A stretch of DNA of 37,828 nucleotides from an uncultured Muribaculaceae bacterium (lineage in GTDB: Bacteria > Bacteroidota > Bacteroidia > Bacteroidales > Muribaculaceae), in NCBI GenBank assembly GCA_947626355.1, contig CANQRV010000024.1:1-37828 (forward strand). The letters are read 5' to 3'. Made by a program: the position numbers and the translations under genes. The notes below the pieces were generated by a model, which was not told where the DNA came from, searched no databases, and saw only the letters and a program-made list of their open reading frames with translations. Positions 17,542 through 24,907 of this stretch are shown in pieces; the stretch's first letter is position 1; every line of letters begins with the position of its first letter.

Positions 17542-18084
17542 ATGAATGATGTTGTGGATCTGACACTTGTACGCCACACCGCCGTCGATGTGCCGCGTGG
17601 CGTCTGCTACGGCGCCACCGACGTACCGCTGGCCTCGACCTTCGGGGCCGAGGCGGCCGTCGTGTCCTCGAAGCTTCGTGAACTGGCGCCCTTCGACCGG
17701 GTCTTCACCAGCCCGTTGTCGCGTTGCCGGCGCCTCGCCACCTATTGCGGCTATCCCGGCGCCGAGGTCGACGCGCGTCTCGCGGAGATGGATTTCGGGG
17801 AGTGGGAGATGAAGTGCTACGACGAGATCTCCGACCCGCGGCTCCAGCTGTGGTTCGACGACTGGCTACATGTGGCGCCGACGGGTGGCGAGTCGTTTAT
17901 GGATCAGCAGCGGCGTTTCGTCTCATTTCTGCGTGATCATGCGGCAGACGGTCGGCTGCTGCTGTTCACCCACGGCGGCATCCTCACGCAAGCGCGTGTA
18001 TTAAGTGGTGTCACGGCGGAGGAGGCCTTCCGCACCCAGCCTCCCTTTGGCTCCGTGATTCAATGCACGATTCATGATTCATAA
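17542..18084 (+). CDS. cobC: Histidine-phosphatase, likely alpha-ribazole phosphatase
   Basis: 180 residues. The phosphohistidine site is TLVRHTAVDVPRGVCYGATD (His12), with the second active-site histidine in LLFTHGGILTQARVL, EMDFGEWEMKCYDEI between. RHT followed by CYG.TDVPL is the pattern seen in CobC rather than in phosphoglycerate mutases. Removes the 5'-phosphate from alpha-ribazole phosphate or adenosylcobalamin phosphate. Last gene of the nitroreductase-cobT-cobS-cobC run, 20 nt after cobS. No terminator is obvious before the tRNA promoter. Confidence 0.85.
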   Translation: MNDVVDLTLVRHTAVDVPRGVCYGATDVPLASTFGAEAAVVSSKLRELAPFDRVFTSPLSRCRRLATYCGYPGAEVDARLAEMDFGEWEMKCYDEISDPRLQLWFDDWLHVAPTGGESFMDQQRRFVSFLRDHAADGRLLLFTHGGILTQARVLSGVTAEEAFRTQPPFGSVIQCTIHDS

Positions 18085-18139
18085 TCGGTTGCTATTGACT
18101 GCGTTTGCGAATCCACTGCGAGAAAATGTGGATGAAGTT

Positions 18140-18170
18140 TTTGTGGATTGGAAAAAAATTCGTAACTTTG
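18140..18170 (+). promoter_or_regulatory. Consensus promoter of tRNA-Thr
   Basis: TTTG at 18140-18143, exactly 19 nt, then TAACTTTG at 18163-18170. Full match to the Bacteroidetes primary sigma consensus, ending 11 nt before the tRNA 5' end. Confidence 0.9.
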
Positions 18171-18181
18171 CATCCGATAAC

Positions 18182-18254
18182 GCCGCAATAGCTCAGTTGG
18201 TAGAGCATTTCATTCGTAACGAAAAGGTCGTGGGTTCGAGTCCCACTCGCGGCT
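18182..18254 (+). tRNA. tRNA-Thr (anticodon CGU)
   Basis: 73 nt, folded by hand: acceptor GCCGCAA/TCGCGGC, D-stem GCTC/GAGC with AGTTGGTA loop, anticodon loop TTCGTAA (CGU at 34-36, reads ACG), T-arm GTGGG TTCGAGT CCCAC, discriminator T. Two A-C mismatches are present: A6-C67 in the acceptor and A31-C39 at the base of the anticodon loop. CCA is not encoded. Short ORFs overlapping it are spurious. tRNA 3' ends are common attachment sites for integrating elements; the downstream 1.8 kb looks like accessory DNA. Confidence 0.93.
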
Positions 18255-18259
18255 CATAG

Positions 18260-18291
18260 AATAGCTGATAATCGTTTGATTATCAGCTATT
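18260..18291 (+). terminator. Hairpin directly after tRNA-Thr
   Basis: Perfect 14-bp stem (18260-18273 with 18278-18291) closed by a GTTT loop, five nt after the tRNA, followed by TCTGT. It probably ends the tRNA transcript. Confidence 0.8.
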
Positions 18292-18357
18292 TCTGTAGAA
18301 TCAGGTAGCAGAAAGGCAGCTAAAACGACATTAAAAATGCCTGGTTTGGGACAAAAT

Positions 18358-18401
18358 CCGATACAAATCCGATACAAAAGCAATACGGAAACGATACGGA
18401 A
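18358..18401 (+). repeat. Four tandem 11-bp repeats next to the tRNA
   Basis: Head-to-tail units CCGATACAAAT, CCGATACAAAA, GCAATACGGAA, ACGATACGGAA; consensus nCgATACrrAA. The 11-bp step puts each unit on nearly the same helical face. It lies 103 bp after the tRNA and 17 bp before the orphan ORF. Possible binding array of a regulator or arm-type sites of a lost tyrosine integrase; function is inference. Confidence 0.7.
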
Positions 18402-18418
18402 ACATATCGCCACGACCC

Positions 18419-19309
18419 ATGAAAAGAAAATCACCGATATTCGTCGACAGGATCCAATTTCTTATTGATGACAGCACCCTTTCGGAAAATCCGACGGCCA
18501 TCCGCGGCCATCTGTTCGACTTCCGCAGCGACTTCCTCGCGAACCGCCCTGTGGCCGGCGTCGCCGTGATGCTCGAGCTCAGCAATATACGGCGTGAGCG
18601 CGACGTCAGACGTCAGGTGGCGCTGAGCCTTGTCAATCTGTCCCTCCGGCGCGTCGTGGCAAAAAAGGTAGTGGAGGTCGATTTGCAGAGGGATGAGTCG
18701 TTCAGAGCCCATTACATATATTTCCCACTGGACTATACCGAGTTAAAGACGCCCCATAAGTATAAACTGATGGTTACCGACCTGTCGGCATCGCGGACCA
18801 TCGCCGAGAGGACGTTTCGCCGATGGCCCCAGTCTCGTCTGCCGCATCCCTCGCAGTGGTATGCTGTCACCGGGGCAGGACTCCGGCCAGCCGAGGAAAA
18901 TGTGATGTATAAGAACATAAGGACCATCAACGAGCATGACTATTATGTCAGGTTTAACGTCTTGCATAAGCTAGATAGCCTGCATCACGATGCGTTGCCG
19001 GAACTTGAGCTGAGGCTATACCATCCTGACGGCGACAGTTTTGCAATGCATTTCGCAAAGCCGGCGCCGGCCGGGAAGGGAAACGCTGACGACGGTCAAT
19101 TGCAGGTTGAGCTGTCATTCTTCGCTTATGACGAATGCAACGGCGTGTTTTACGCCGAGCTGCGCTGTATGGACTATCCCGTTGCCGGATTCACGTTCGA
19201 CACGGAAGCCGACGACAGCCGCGGTGTCTGGAGCGGTCACGACCTCGGGCCCTTGGAGAAGTATTCTCCGGAAGCCGCCGTCGCGAGATCCCGTGAATCC
19301 ATGCTCTGA
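18419..19309 (+). CDS. Orphan protein, possibly the N-terminal part of a truncated AAA-type gene
   Basis: 296 residues, no signal peptide, no membrane segment, no catalytic motif. Two beta-rich parts: residues ~8-130 (VAVMLELSNIRRERDVRRQV...YKLMVTDLSASRTIAE) and ~190-275 (LELRLYHPDGDSFAMHFAKP, FFAYDECNGVFYAELRCMDY, PVAGFTFDTEADD). The second resembles, from memory, the region before the ATPase core in some large Bacteroidetes CbxX/AAA proteins, which would make this a remnant lacking the ATPase. The frame stays open for 27 more codons past the TGA at 19307, but no AAA motif follows. Neighbours (tRNA, tandem repeats, toxin-antitoxin pair) suggest an island. Function unknown. Confidence 0.6.
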   Translation: MKRKSPIFVDRIQFLIDDSTLSENPTAIRGHLFDFRSDFLANRPVAGVAVMLELSNIRRERDVRRQVALSLVNLSLRRVVAKKVVEVDLQRDESFRAHYIYFPLDYTELKTPHKYKLMVTDLSASRTIAERTFRRWPQSRLPHPSQWYAVTGAGLRPAEENVMYKNIRTINEHDYYVRFNVLHKLDSLHHDALPELELRLYHPDGDSFAMHFAKPAPAGKGNADDGQLQVELSFFAYDECNGVFYAELRCMDYPVAGFTFDTEADDSRGVWSGHDLGPLEKYSPEAAVARSRESML

Positions 19310-19399
19310 CAGATCTTGTCATACCAGCATTTTGACAACAATTTTGGCAATAACCTTAATTTGTTGCCAGAATCGTTGCAACTTAACATCTGAAATCTG

Positions 19400-19783
19400 C
19401 TATTGGTTGTTGAGATTGGAAATAAGTTTTCCGATAGCTTCTTTCAAAGGCTCAAGGTCCCGATAAACAACATCATATACAAAGTCTGCGTCTATATTGA
19501 AGTAGCCATGAGCTATATGGTCTCTCATCCCCATAATGCTTTTCCATGGTATTTCCGGACATATTACGCGTAACAATCCGCTTTCAGTACGTTTATCGAT
19601 TTTCTTAATCCCTTCGCCTATGGCTTCCAATAGCATACATACCGCCGCCAGGGTTCTCATCCCATCAGCAGAACTCACGAAGTCATCTCCCGAATTTATA
19701 TTGATACACCATTCCTCAATATGGTCTATGGCCTCATTGATTTGAAACAACGTGTCGGCAACTATTTCCTTATCGTATGACAT
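19400..19783 (-). CDS. hepT: HepT-like toxin (HEPN ribonuclease)
   Basis: 127 residues from the ATG at 19783 (an alternative ATG three codons earlier is possible). All-helical DUF86/HepT family. The active-site motif RX4HXY is intact as RDHIAHGY, near residues 87-94: Arg and His for RNase activity and the Tyr that the cognate MntA AMPylates. The preceding GEGIKKIDKRT and PEIPWKSIMGMRDHIAHGYF are diagnostic. Its start overlaps the mntA stop by 14 nt, so the two are translationally coupled. GC is lower than in the flanking housekeeping genes, which fits transfer. Confidence 0.92.
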   Translation of the reverse strand: MSYDKEIVADTLFQINEAIDHIEEWCININSGDDFVSSADGMRTLAAVCMLLEAIGEGIKKIDKRTESGLLRVICPEIPWKSIMGMRDHIAHGYFNIDADFVYDVVYRDLEPLKEAIGKLISNLNNQ

Positions 19784-20066
19784 ATATTGCATCCTGTTCT
19801 ATTCGTGATAGGAAGAATGGCCTTAGGTTCCGATGCCTCCGTATCAGGTCGACAGAGGTACCGAACAGTTCCTCGAGAAATATCTTCAGGCCGAGCACCA
19901 GTCGCATCTGTGCAGGCATGTCGACGCAGATGTCGACATCGCTGTCCGGCCTGTTGTCTCCTCTGGCCACGGAGCCGAATATACACAGGGATTTAACGCC
20001 AAAATTCTCTCGTATATATGGCGCTGATTCCCTCAGTCTATCTATGCATTGCTGACGTGTACACAT
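19770..20066 (-). CDS. mntA: MntA-like antitoxin nucleotidyltransferase
   Basis: 98 residues, minimal nucleotidyltransferase. The motif GSX10DXD is exact: Gly31-Ser32, Asp43 and Asp45 in GSVARGDNRPDSDVDI; third carboxylate Asp73 in GTSVDLIRR. Family members neutralise HepT by adding AMP to its motif tyrosine. First gene of the mntA-hepT unit with a full consensus promoter at 20088-20118. The role here (plasmid-like maintenance, phage defence or island stabilisation) is not shown by the sequence. Confidence 0.92.
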   Translation of the reverse strand: MCTRQQCIDRLRESAPYIRENFGVKSLCIFGSVARGDNRPDSDVDICVDMPAQMRLVLGLKIFLEELFGTSVDLIRRHRNLRPFFLSRIEQDAIYVIR

Positions 20067-20087
20067 ATCTCAGCCGTTATCTGACTG

Positions 20088-20118
20088 CAAATTTAATATA
20101 AAAGACATTTCCGCCAAA
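20088..20118 (-). promoter_or_regulatory. Consensus promoter of mntA-hepT
   Basis: Minus strand TTTG (20118-20115), exactly 19 nt, TAAATTTG (20095-20088). Predicted start about 20082, giving a ~15-nt leader. A full-consensus promoter means the pair is probably expressed. Confidence 0.85.
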
Positions 20119-20165
20119 ACATTCCGGCCTTAAAATCAAATCCAGGCATATTCTGACCGCATTAA

Positions 20166-20196
20166 TTGGCGGTTTCGGCTTATTTTGCTAATTTTG
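20166..20196 (+). promoter_or_regulatory. Promoter of ridA
   Basis: TTGG (20166-20169), 19 nt, TAATTTTG (20189-20196). The leader to the ATG at 20277 is about 75 nt. Divergent from the mntA promoter, 47 bp apart. Confidence 0.75.
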
Positions 20197-20276
20197 CAGC
20201 GTCAAGTCGCGGATGCGGCAACGCCGCTCCCGCTGCCAGACACGACTTTAAATTGATAAATTATTTTCATACCACC

Positions 20277-20651
20277 ATGAAAAAGGAAATCAAATCGGCC
20301 AACGCCCCCGGCGCAATCGGCCCCTATAGCCAGGCCGTACAGGCCGGCAACCTGATCTTTGTATCCGGTCAGCTTCCCATCAACCCCGCCAACGGCGAGA
20401 TGCCCGCCGACATCAAGGCCCAGACCCGCCAGTCGATCGAGAACATCAAGGCCATCCTCGCCGAGGCCGGCGCTTCGCTCGACAATGTGGTTAAGACCAC
20501 CGTCTTCCTCGCCGACATGTCTTACTTCGCTCCCATGAACGAGGTGTATGCCGAGCACTTCCACGAGGTGTTCCCCGCACGCTGCGCCTTCGCCGTGAAA
20601 GAGCTTCCCAAGAAGGCTCTAGTCGAGATCGAGGTCATAGCCGCCCTCTGA
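20277..20651 (+). CDS. ridA: RidA-family 2-iminobutanoate/2-iminopropanoate deaminase
   Basis: 124 residues from the ATG at 20277; the frame extends upstream but crosses the promoter, so that extension is not coding. Family core: [52 protein letters not shown] and [20 protein letters not shown] with the substrate-binding Arg (about 103). Hydrolyses reactive enamines/imines released by PLP enzymes, cytoplasmic trimer. Followed by a clear terminator. Confidence 0.95.
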   Translation: MKKEIKSANAPGAIGPYSQAVQAGNLIFVSGQLPINPANGEMPADIKAQTRQSIENIKAILAEAGASLDNVVKTTVFLADMSYFAPMNEVYAEHFHEVFPARCAFAVKELPKKALVEIEVIAAL

Positions 20652-20679
20652 GCAGATGCCTCGCCCGCAGGCGAAAAAG

Positions 20680-20716
20680 AATAAAAGGGTATGCCGAAAG
20701 GCATGCCTCTTTTATT
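20680..20716 (+). terminator. Terminator of ridA
   Basis: AATAAAAG plus GGTATGCC pair with GGCATGCC plus CTTTTATT around a GAAA tetraloop with one bulge; the 3' arm is T-rich. Confidence 0.8.
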
Positions 20717-20719
20717 ATC

Positions 20720-20751
20720 TTGACTCTTCACTCTTATAAAGTATAAGTTTG
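20720..20751 (+). promoter_or_regulatory. Promoter-like motif overlapping the ABC-F start codon
   Basis: TTGA (20720-20723), 20 nt, TAAGTTTG (20744-20751). The last three bases of the -7 box are the TTG start codon. If active it would start transcription inside the gene, so either it is a chance match or the gene is expressed by read-through or from an undetected promoter. Confidence 0.35.
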
Positions 20752-22557
20752 CTCCAGACTCTCAACATCACCAAATCTTTCGGCGACCGACTCCTCTTCG
20801 CCGATGTCTCGCTCTCCATCTCCGAGGGCGAGAAGGTAGGACTCATCGCGCCCAACGGCGCCGGTAAGTCAACGTTCCTAAACATCATCGCCGGCATAGA
20901 GGCGCCCGACTCCGGCTCGGTGGTCTTCGAGCGCGGCACGAGGGTAGGCTACCTTACCCAGACCCCGGCTTTCAAGGAGGGGGAGACGATCCTCGACTTC
21001 GCCACTCCCGAGCCGCTCTCCGCCGACGATTTCGACGCCCCGGGGCGAGCCACACGCATGCTCCATCAGTTTGGCATCACCGACCTCTCGCAGCCCATGG
21101 ACACCCTCTCCGGCGGCCAGCTGAAGCGTGCAGCCCTCGTGAAGGTGCTCCTCGAGGAGCCTGACTTCCTGATCCTCGACGAGCCGACCAACCACCTCGA
21201 TATCGAGGTGATCGAGTGGCTGGAGGATTACCTCGGCCGTAAGCGCGTCACCCTACTGCTCGTGACCCACGACCGTTATTTCCTCGACCGCGTCTGCAAC
21301 CGCATCATAGAGCTCGACCGCAAGGCCCTCTATTCCTACGACGGCAACTACGACTACTACCTGCGCCGCCGAGAGGAGCGCATGGAGGCCCTCGACGCCG
21401 AGCTCGCACGGGTGAAGAACATACTCCGCACCGAACTCGAGTGGATGCGTCGCCAGCCGCAGGCACGCGGTTCGAAGGCGAAATACCGCATCGACAATTT
21501 CCATCAGCTCGAGGAGCGCTCGCGCGTCAACCTCTCCACCCGGGAGGTAGACCTCGCCGTCAAGTCCTCTTATATAGGCAGCAAGATCTTCGAAGCCAGG
21601 AATGTCTCGAAATCCTTCGGATCAAAGTGCATCCTGCGCGACTGGTCTTACGATTTCGCCCGTTACGACAAGGTGGGCGTCGTAGGTCCCAACGGGGTAG
21701 GGAAGTCCACCTTCATCAAGCTGCTGCTCGGCCTGCTCCAGCCCGATTCCGGCTCCTTCGACATCGGCACGACCGTGCGTTGGGGCTACTATAGCCAGGA
21801 GGGAATGACGGGCTTTGACCTGGGCATGAAGGTGATAGACGCGGTGCGCGACATCGCCGAGGAGGTGACGCTCGACGACAAGACACGTCTCTCGGCCTCG
21901 CAGTTCCTCTCCAAATTCCTCTTCACTCCCGAGACCCAGCAGAAATTCGTCGGCAAGCTCTCCGGCGGCGAGCGCCGACGCCTGTATCTGGCCACCGTGC
22001 TGATGCGCCGCCCCAACTTCCTGATTCTCGACGAGCCCACCAACGACCTCGACATCATGACCCTCTCCATACTCGAAGATTATCTGGTAGGGTTCAAGGG
22101 ATGCGTGATCATCGTGAGCCACGACCGCTTCTTCCTCGACCGGATCGCAAACCATCTTTTCGTTTTCGAAGGCGACGGCAAGGTCAGGGATTTCCCCGGC
22201 GACTACTCCACCTACCGCCACTGTGTGCAGCAGCAGAAGCTCCTCGACCGCGCCGCCGAGACGCCCGCTTCCAAAGGCGCGGCGCAGACAGCGCCGGCTC
22301 CTTCCGGACGTGGGGCCCAGCGACGTGCGGAGCAGGCCGCGCGCCTCACCTTCAAGGAGAAACGCGAGATGGAAGCCCTGGAGACAGAGCTGTCCTCCCT
22401 CGCCGACGAGCGCAAGGAGCTTGAGGCGAAGATGATGACCGGCGAGATGGACCATGAGGAGCTCTCGGAGGCCGCAAGGCGTGTCGAGGCGATTATCGCG
22501 CGCACCGACGAGGCCGAGATGCGCCTTCTCGAGCTTATGGAGAAAGACGGTCAGTGA
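20749..22557 (+). CDS. ABC-F family ATPase (Uup-type)
   Basis: 602 residues. Start is TTG at 20749: an in-frame TAA at 20737 excludes earlier ATGs and no ATG/GTG/TTG occurs before the first Walker A; the resulting N-terminus MLQTLNITKSFGDRLLFADV is normal for the family. Domain 1: Walker A APNGAGKST, signature LSGGQLKRAAL, Walker B FLILDEPTNHLD. Linker with arm helices (residues ~205-270). Domain 2: Walker A GPNGVGKST, signature LSGGERRRLYL, Walker B FLILDEPTNDLD. C-terminal charged coiled coil (from ~530) as in Uup. No transmembrane domain: a ribosome-acting translation factor, not a transporter. Confidence 0.93.
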   Translation: MLQTLNITKSFGDRLLFADVSLSISEGEKVGLIAPNGAGKSTFLNIIAGIEAPDSGSVVFERGTRVGYLTQTPAFKEGETILDFATPEPLSADDFDAPGRATRMLHQFGITDLSQPMDTLSGGQLKRAALVKVLLEEPDFLILDEPTNHLDIEVIEWLEDYLGRKRVTLLLVTHDRYFLDRVCNRIIELDRKALYSYDGNYDYYLRRREERMEALDAELARVKNILRTELEWMRRQPQARGSKAKYRIDNFHQLEERSRVNLSTREVDLAVKSSYIGSKIFEARNVSKSFGSKCILRDWSYDFARYDKVGVVGPNGVGKSTFIKLLLGLLQPDSGSFDIGTTVRWGYYSQEGMTGFDLGMKVIDAVRDIAEEVTLDDKTRLSASQFLSKFLFTPETQQKFVGKLSGGERRRLYLATVLMRRPNFLILDEPTNDLDIMTLSILEDYLVGFKGCVIIVSHDRFFLDRIANHLFVFEGDGKVRDFPGDYSTYRHCVQQQKLLDRAAETPASKGAAQTAPAPSGRGAQRRAEQAARLTFKEKREMEALETELSSLADERKELEAKMMTGEMDHEELSEAARRVEAIIARTDEAEMRLLELMEKDGQ

Positions 22558-22589
22558 CCGGAAGAGTATAATCGATAAAAATTGAGAAT

Positions 22590-23651
22590 ATGATTGCTGC
22601 CATAGCTTCCTTGATGCTCCTTCTTTCCCCCCTGTCATCTACGGGCGTAGTTGCCGCTCCCGATTCCGTCACCATGACGATGCAGGCCGATGATTTCATC
22701 GATTCATTGCCCGATGGATTGCAGGACTCGCAGGCCGATGCCGTATCCCGATCCATCGGCGGCGACCTCTCCTCGTTGCTCGCCGTGAGGAACGCAAGAA
22801 ACGTCGCTCCCGAATATCCTGATGCCGTGAAGGTGACTGACCTCGCTCCCGACCTCTCGGCGGGACGCTCCACGGCCATGCGCCTCTACCTCCCGTCTGT
22901 TCCGGCTGCCGACGGGCCGCTGCCGGTTGTGGTGTATCTTCACGGTGGAGGATGGGCTTTCGGCAGTCTCAACAGCTGCGCGGAGTTCTGCGCCTCGGTG
23001 GCCGCCACCGGCCGCGCCATTGTCCTGGCCGTCGACTATCCCCTCGTGCCCGACCACACGCTTGCCGACGCGCTCGCGGCTTCCGTCGCCGGCATACGCT
23101 ATGCCGTGGCCCATGCCGCGGAGTGGGGGAGCACTTCCGGTCTCGTGAGCGTAGCCGGCGATAGTGCCGGAGGTCATCTCGCTCTCCTCGCCGCTATGAA
23201 ATATGATGAATCGGGGCCTCGGCATCCTGTCAATTCAATAGTAGCCGTCTATCCCGTGGCCACACTCGACGTGCCCGACAGGAAGGATGCCGCTTACCGC
23301 GAGAGCAGCTGGCGTCGCTACGGCCGTGGCTATGGTCTCGACTCCCGCCTCATGTCGGCATTCCTTGAGACCGCCCTCTCTACCGTTGACGTTTCAGCGC
23401 ATGATGAATATGATCCCGTGAAGTTGTTAAAGGCTGGCGGGCAGAAGCTTCCCCCGACACTCATCATCTCGGCAGGACGCGACATATTGCTCGACCAGTC
23501 GTATGCTCTTGCCGAGACTCTCGCCATTTCCGGCTCAGAAGTGACTCATGAGGTCTATCCCGGCGCCGTGCATCTATTCATCACCGTTCCTGGCCAGCCT
23601 GCCGCCCGCACCCGCGCCGTCAACTCGCTCCTTAATCATATAGCTCCATGA
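22590..23651 (+). CDS. Secreted alpha/beta-hydrolase (HSL-family esterase)
   Basis: 353 residues. N-terminal signal peptide (MIAAIASLMLLLSPLSSTGV, cleavage near VAA). Hormone-sensitive-lipase family: oxyanion motif HGGG at 118-121 (YLHGGGWAFGS), nucleophile Ser192 in GDSAGGHLAL, Asp298 in SAGRDILLDQ, His328 in GAVHLFI. The triad and spacing are complete, so it should be an active carboxylesterase in the periplasm; the substrate (acetylated glycan or other ester) is unknown. Begins 32 nt after the ABC-F gene, possibly co-transcribed. A palindromic repeat sits right after its stop. Confidence 0.9.
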   Translation: MIAAIASLMLLLSPLSSTGVVAAPDSVTMTMQADDFIDSLPDGLQDSQADAVSRSIGGDLSSLLAVRNARNVAPEYPDAVKVTDLAPDLSAGRSTAMRLYLPSVPAADGPLPVVVYLHGGGWAFGSLNSCAEFCASVAATGRAIVLAVDYPLVPDHTLADALAASVAGIRYAVAHAAEWGSTSGLVSVAGDSAGGHLALLAAMKYDESGPRHPVNSIVAVYPVATLDVPDRKDAAYRESSWRRYGRGYGLDSRLMSAFLETALSTVDVSAHDEYDPVKLLKAGGQKLPPTLIISAGRDILLDQSYALAETLAISGSEVTHEVYPGAVHLFITVPGQPAARTRAVNSLLNHIAP

Positions 23652-23667
23652 CCAATCGGAATCCGGC

Positions 23668-23758
23668 TTGTAGGGACATGCCTTTGGCATGTTGCCCCAT
23701 CGGCATGGATGACTCTGTCACGCAAGATATTGTAACGTGCCGGAGGCACGTCCCTACA
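23668..23758. repeat. REP-like palindromic repeat, inverted pair (copy 2)
   Basis: Left unit TTGTAGGGACATGCCTTTGG and right unit the inverse of TGTAGGGACGTGCC, together 91 bp, nearly the length of copy 1. The inner part GTTGCCCCATCGGCATGGAT matches the downstream parts of copies 3 and 4. Located between the convergent esterase and pth genes. Confidence 0.8.
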
Positions 23759-23783
23759 GGCTGCCTGATGGGTTGACCGGTAG

Positions 23784-24434
23784 TTACTGGTTGAAGTGGT
23801 TCATGGTGTATGCCGCCCCCGCGAGGCAATAGGATTTCACAGCCTCCGCCGCGCGCTCCAGTTTCTCCGGAAGCTCACGCGCCTCCTCCTCGGGAAACTT
23901 GCCGAGCACAAAGTCGATCTGACCGCCACGCGCGAAGTCATTGCCCACGCCGATGCGCAGACGGGCATAGTTGGTGGTGCCCAGCTCAGAGGCTATGTTC
24001 TTCAGTCCGTTGTGACCCGCGTCACTGCCGCGCTGGCGTAGCCGCAGCGTGCCGAACGGCAACGCAAGGTCGTCGACCACCACCAGCAGTCTCTCCAGCG
24101 GCAGCTTCTCCTTGTTCATCCAGTATCTTATAGCCACCCCGCTTAGATTCATGTATGTGGAGGGCTTCAGCACCATCAGCAGACAGTTCTTCACCTTGAT
24201 CTGCGCCATGTCGCCGTAACGGCACGACTCGAAGGCCACCCCGGCGTCTTCCGCCAGACGGTCGGCCGTCATAAACCCTATATTGTGGCGCGTGCCCTCG
24301 TATTCCCTGCCTATATTGCCGAGACACGCTATCAGATATTTGTTCACTTCTTCCTTCTCCTTGTCTTTTACTTCATCGTGCGCCTGCGGGCGCAGCCATC
24401 CTTTGATGTTGTCGATCAGCGTCTCAATCCTCAT
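23784..24434 (-). CDS. pth: Peptidyl-tRNA hydrolase
   Basis: 216 residues from the ATG at 24434; the upstream extension of the frame is antisense-like coding overlap with the S4 gene and not part of Pth. Recycles peptidyl-tRNA released prematurely from ribosomes. Catalytic His in [10 protein letters not shown], the conserved [21 protein letters not shown] (Asp) and [12 protein letters not shown]. The N-terminus carries an extra ~35 residues of charged helix ([18 protein letters not shown]). Its ATG overlaps the stop of the S4 gene (ATGAGGATTGA), a classic coupling. Confidence 0.95.
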   Translation of the reverse strand: MRIETLIDNIKGWLRPQAHDEVKDKEKEEVNKYLIACLGNIGREYEGTRHNIGFMTADRLAEDAGVAFESCRYGDMAQIKVKNCLLMVLKPSTYMNLSGVAIRYWMNKEKLPLERLLVVVDDLALPFGTLRLRQRGSDAGHNGLKNIASELGTTNYARLRIGVGNDFARGGQIDFVLGKFPEEEARELPEKLERAAEAVKSYCLAGAAYTMNHFNQ

Positions 24435-24867
24435 CGCCGTCGTCAGTGTCGTCGTCACTGTCTTCCCAGTCGAGATAGAAGGTGTCGGCGTAGCTGTCTT
24501 CCTTGAAGCGGGAGAGCTCACGGCTGTCGCGCTTCGTGGGGCGGCCGAGTCCCTTGCGCCGGTCTACGAATCCTGAGATTTTCGTCATCTCGAGCAGTTC
24601 GTATTGATCCTGGCTGGTGAGGTTTTCCAGATAGTCGGGCACGAGGCGTGCCCCGAGCCTTCCCGTTGAGAGCTGTTTCACGCGGAAGATGTAGGTGATG
24701 GGCGGCTTCCTCACGTCGATCACGTCGCCGGGCTTCACCGTACGCGACGGCTTCACCGCCGTGCCTCCCATCGTGACGCGTCCCTTGCGGCATGCGTCGG
24801 TGGCTATGGTGCGCGTCTTGAACACGCGCATGCTCCAGAGCCACTTGTCGATTCTCTCTTCTGCCAT
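24424..24867 (-). CDS. S4-domain RNA-binding protein (Hsp15/RqcP-like)
   Basis: 147 residues. S4 domain at the N-terminus: [49 protein letters not shown]. The C-terminal ~25 residues are very acidic ([15 protein letters not shown]). Relatives bind the 50S subunit carrying stalled peptidyl-tRNA (Hsp15) or support Ala-tailing quality control (RqcP); coupling to pth fits a stalled-ribosome role. Start 40 nt after the META lipoprotein stop, possibly one operon. Confidence 0.9.
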   Translation of the reverse strand: MAEERIDKWLWSMRVFKTRTIATDACRKGRVTMGGTAVKPSRTVKPGDVIDVRKPPITYIFRVKQLSTGRLGARLVPDYLENLTSQDQYELLEMTKISGFVDRRKGLGRPTKRDSRELSRFKEDSYADTFYLDWEDSDDDTDDGDED

Positions 24868-24907
24868 TTCTTATTCTGTCTTCTTATGGTCTATGCTTAG
24901 TGCCCGT

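Noticed and set aside
18074-18259. Short ORF covering the tRNA
   Set aside because: It overlaps the whole of tRNA-Thr; frames through tRNA genes are a known annotation artefact.
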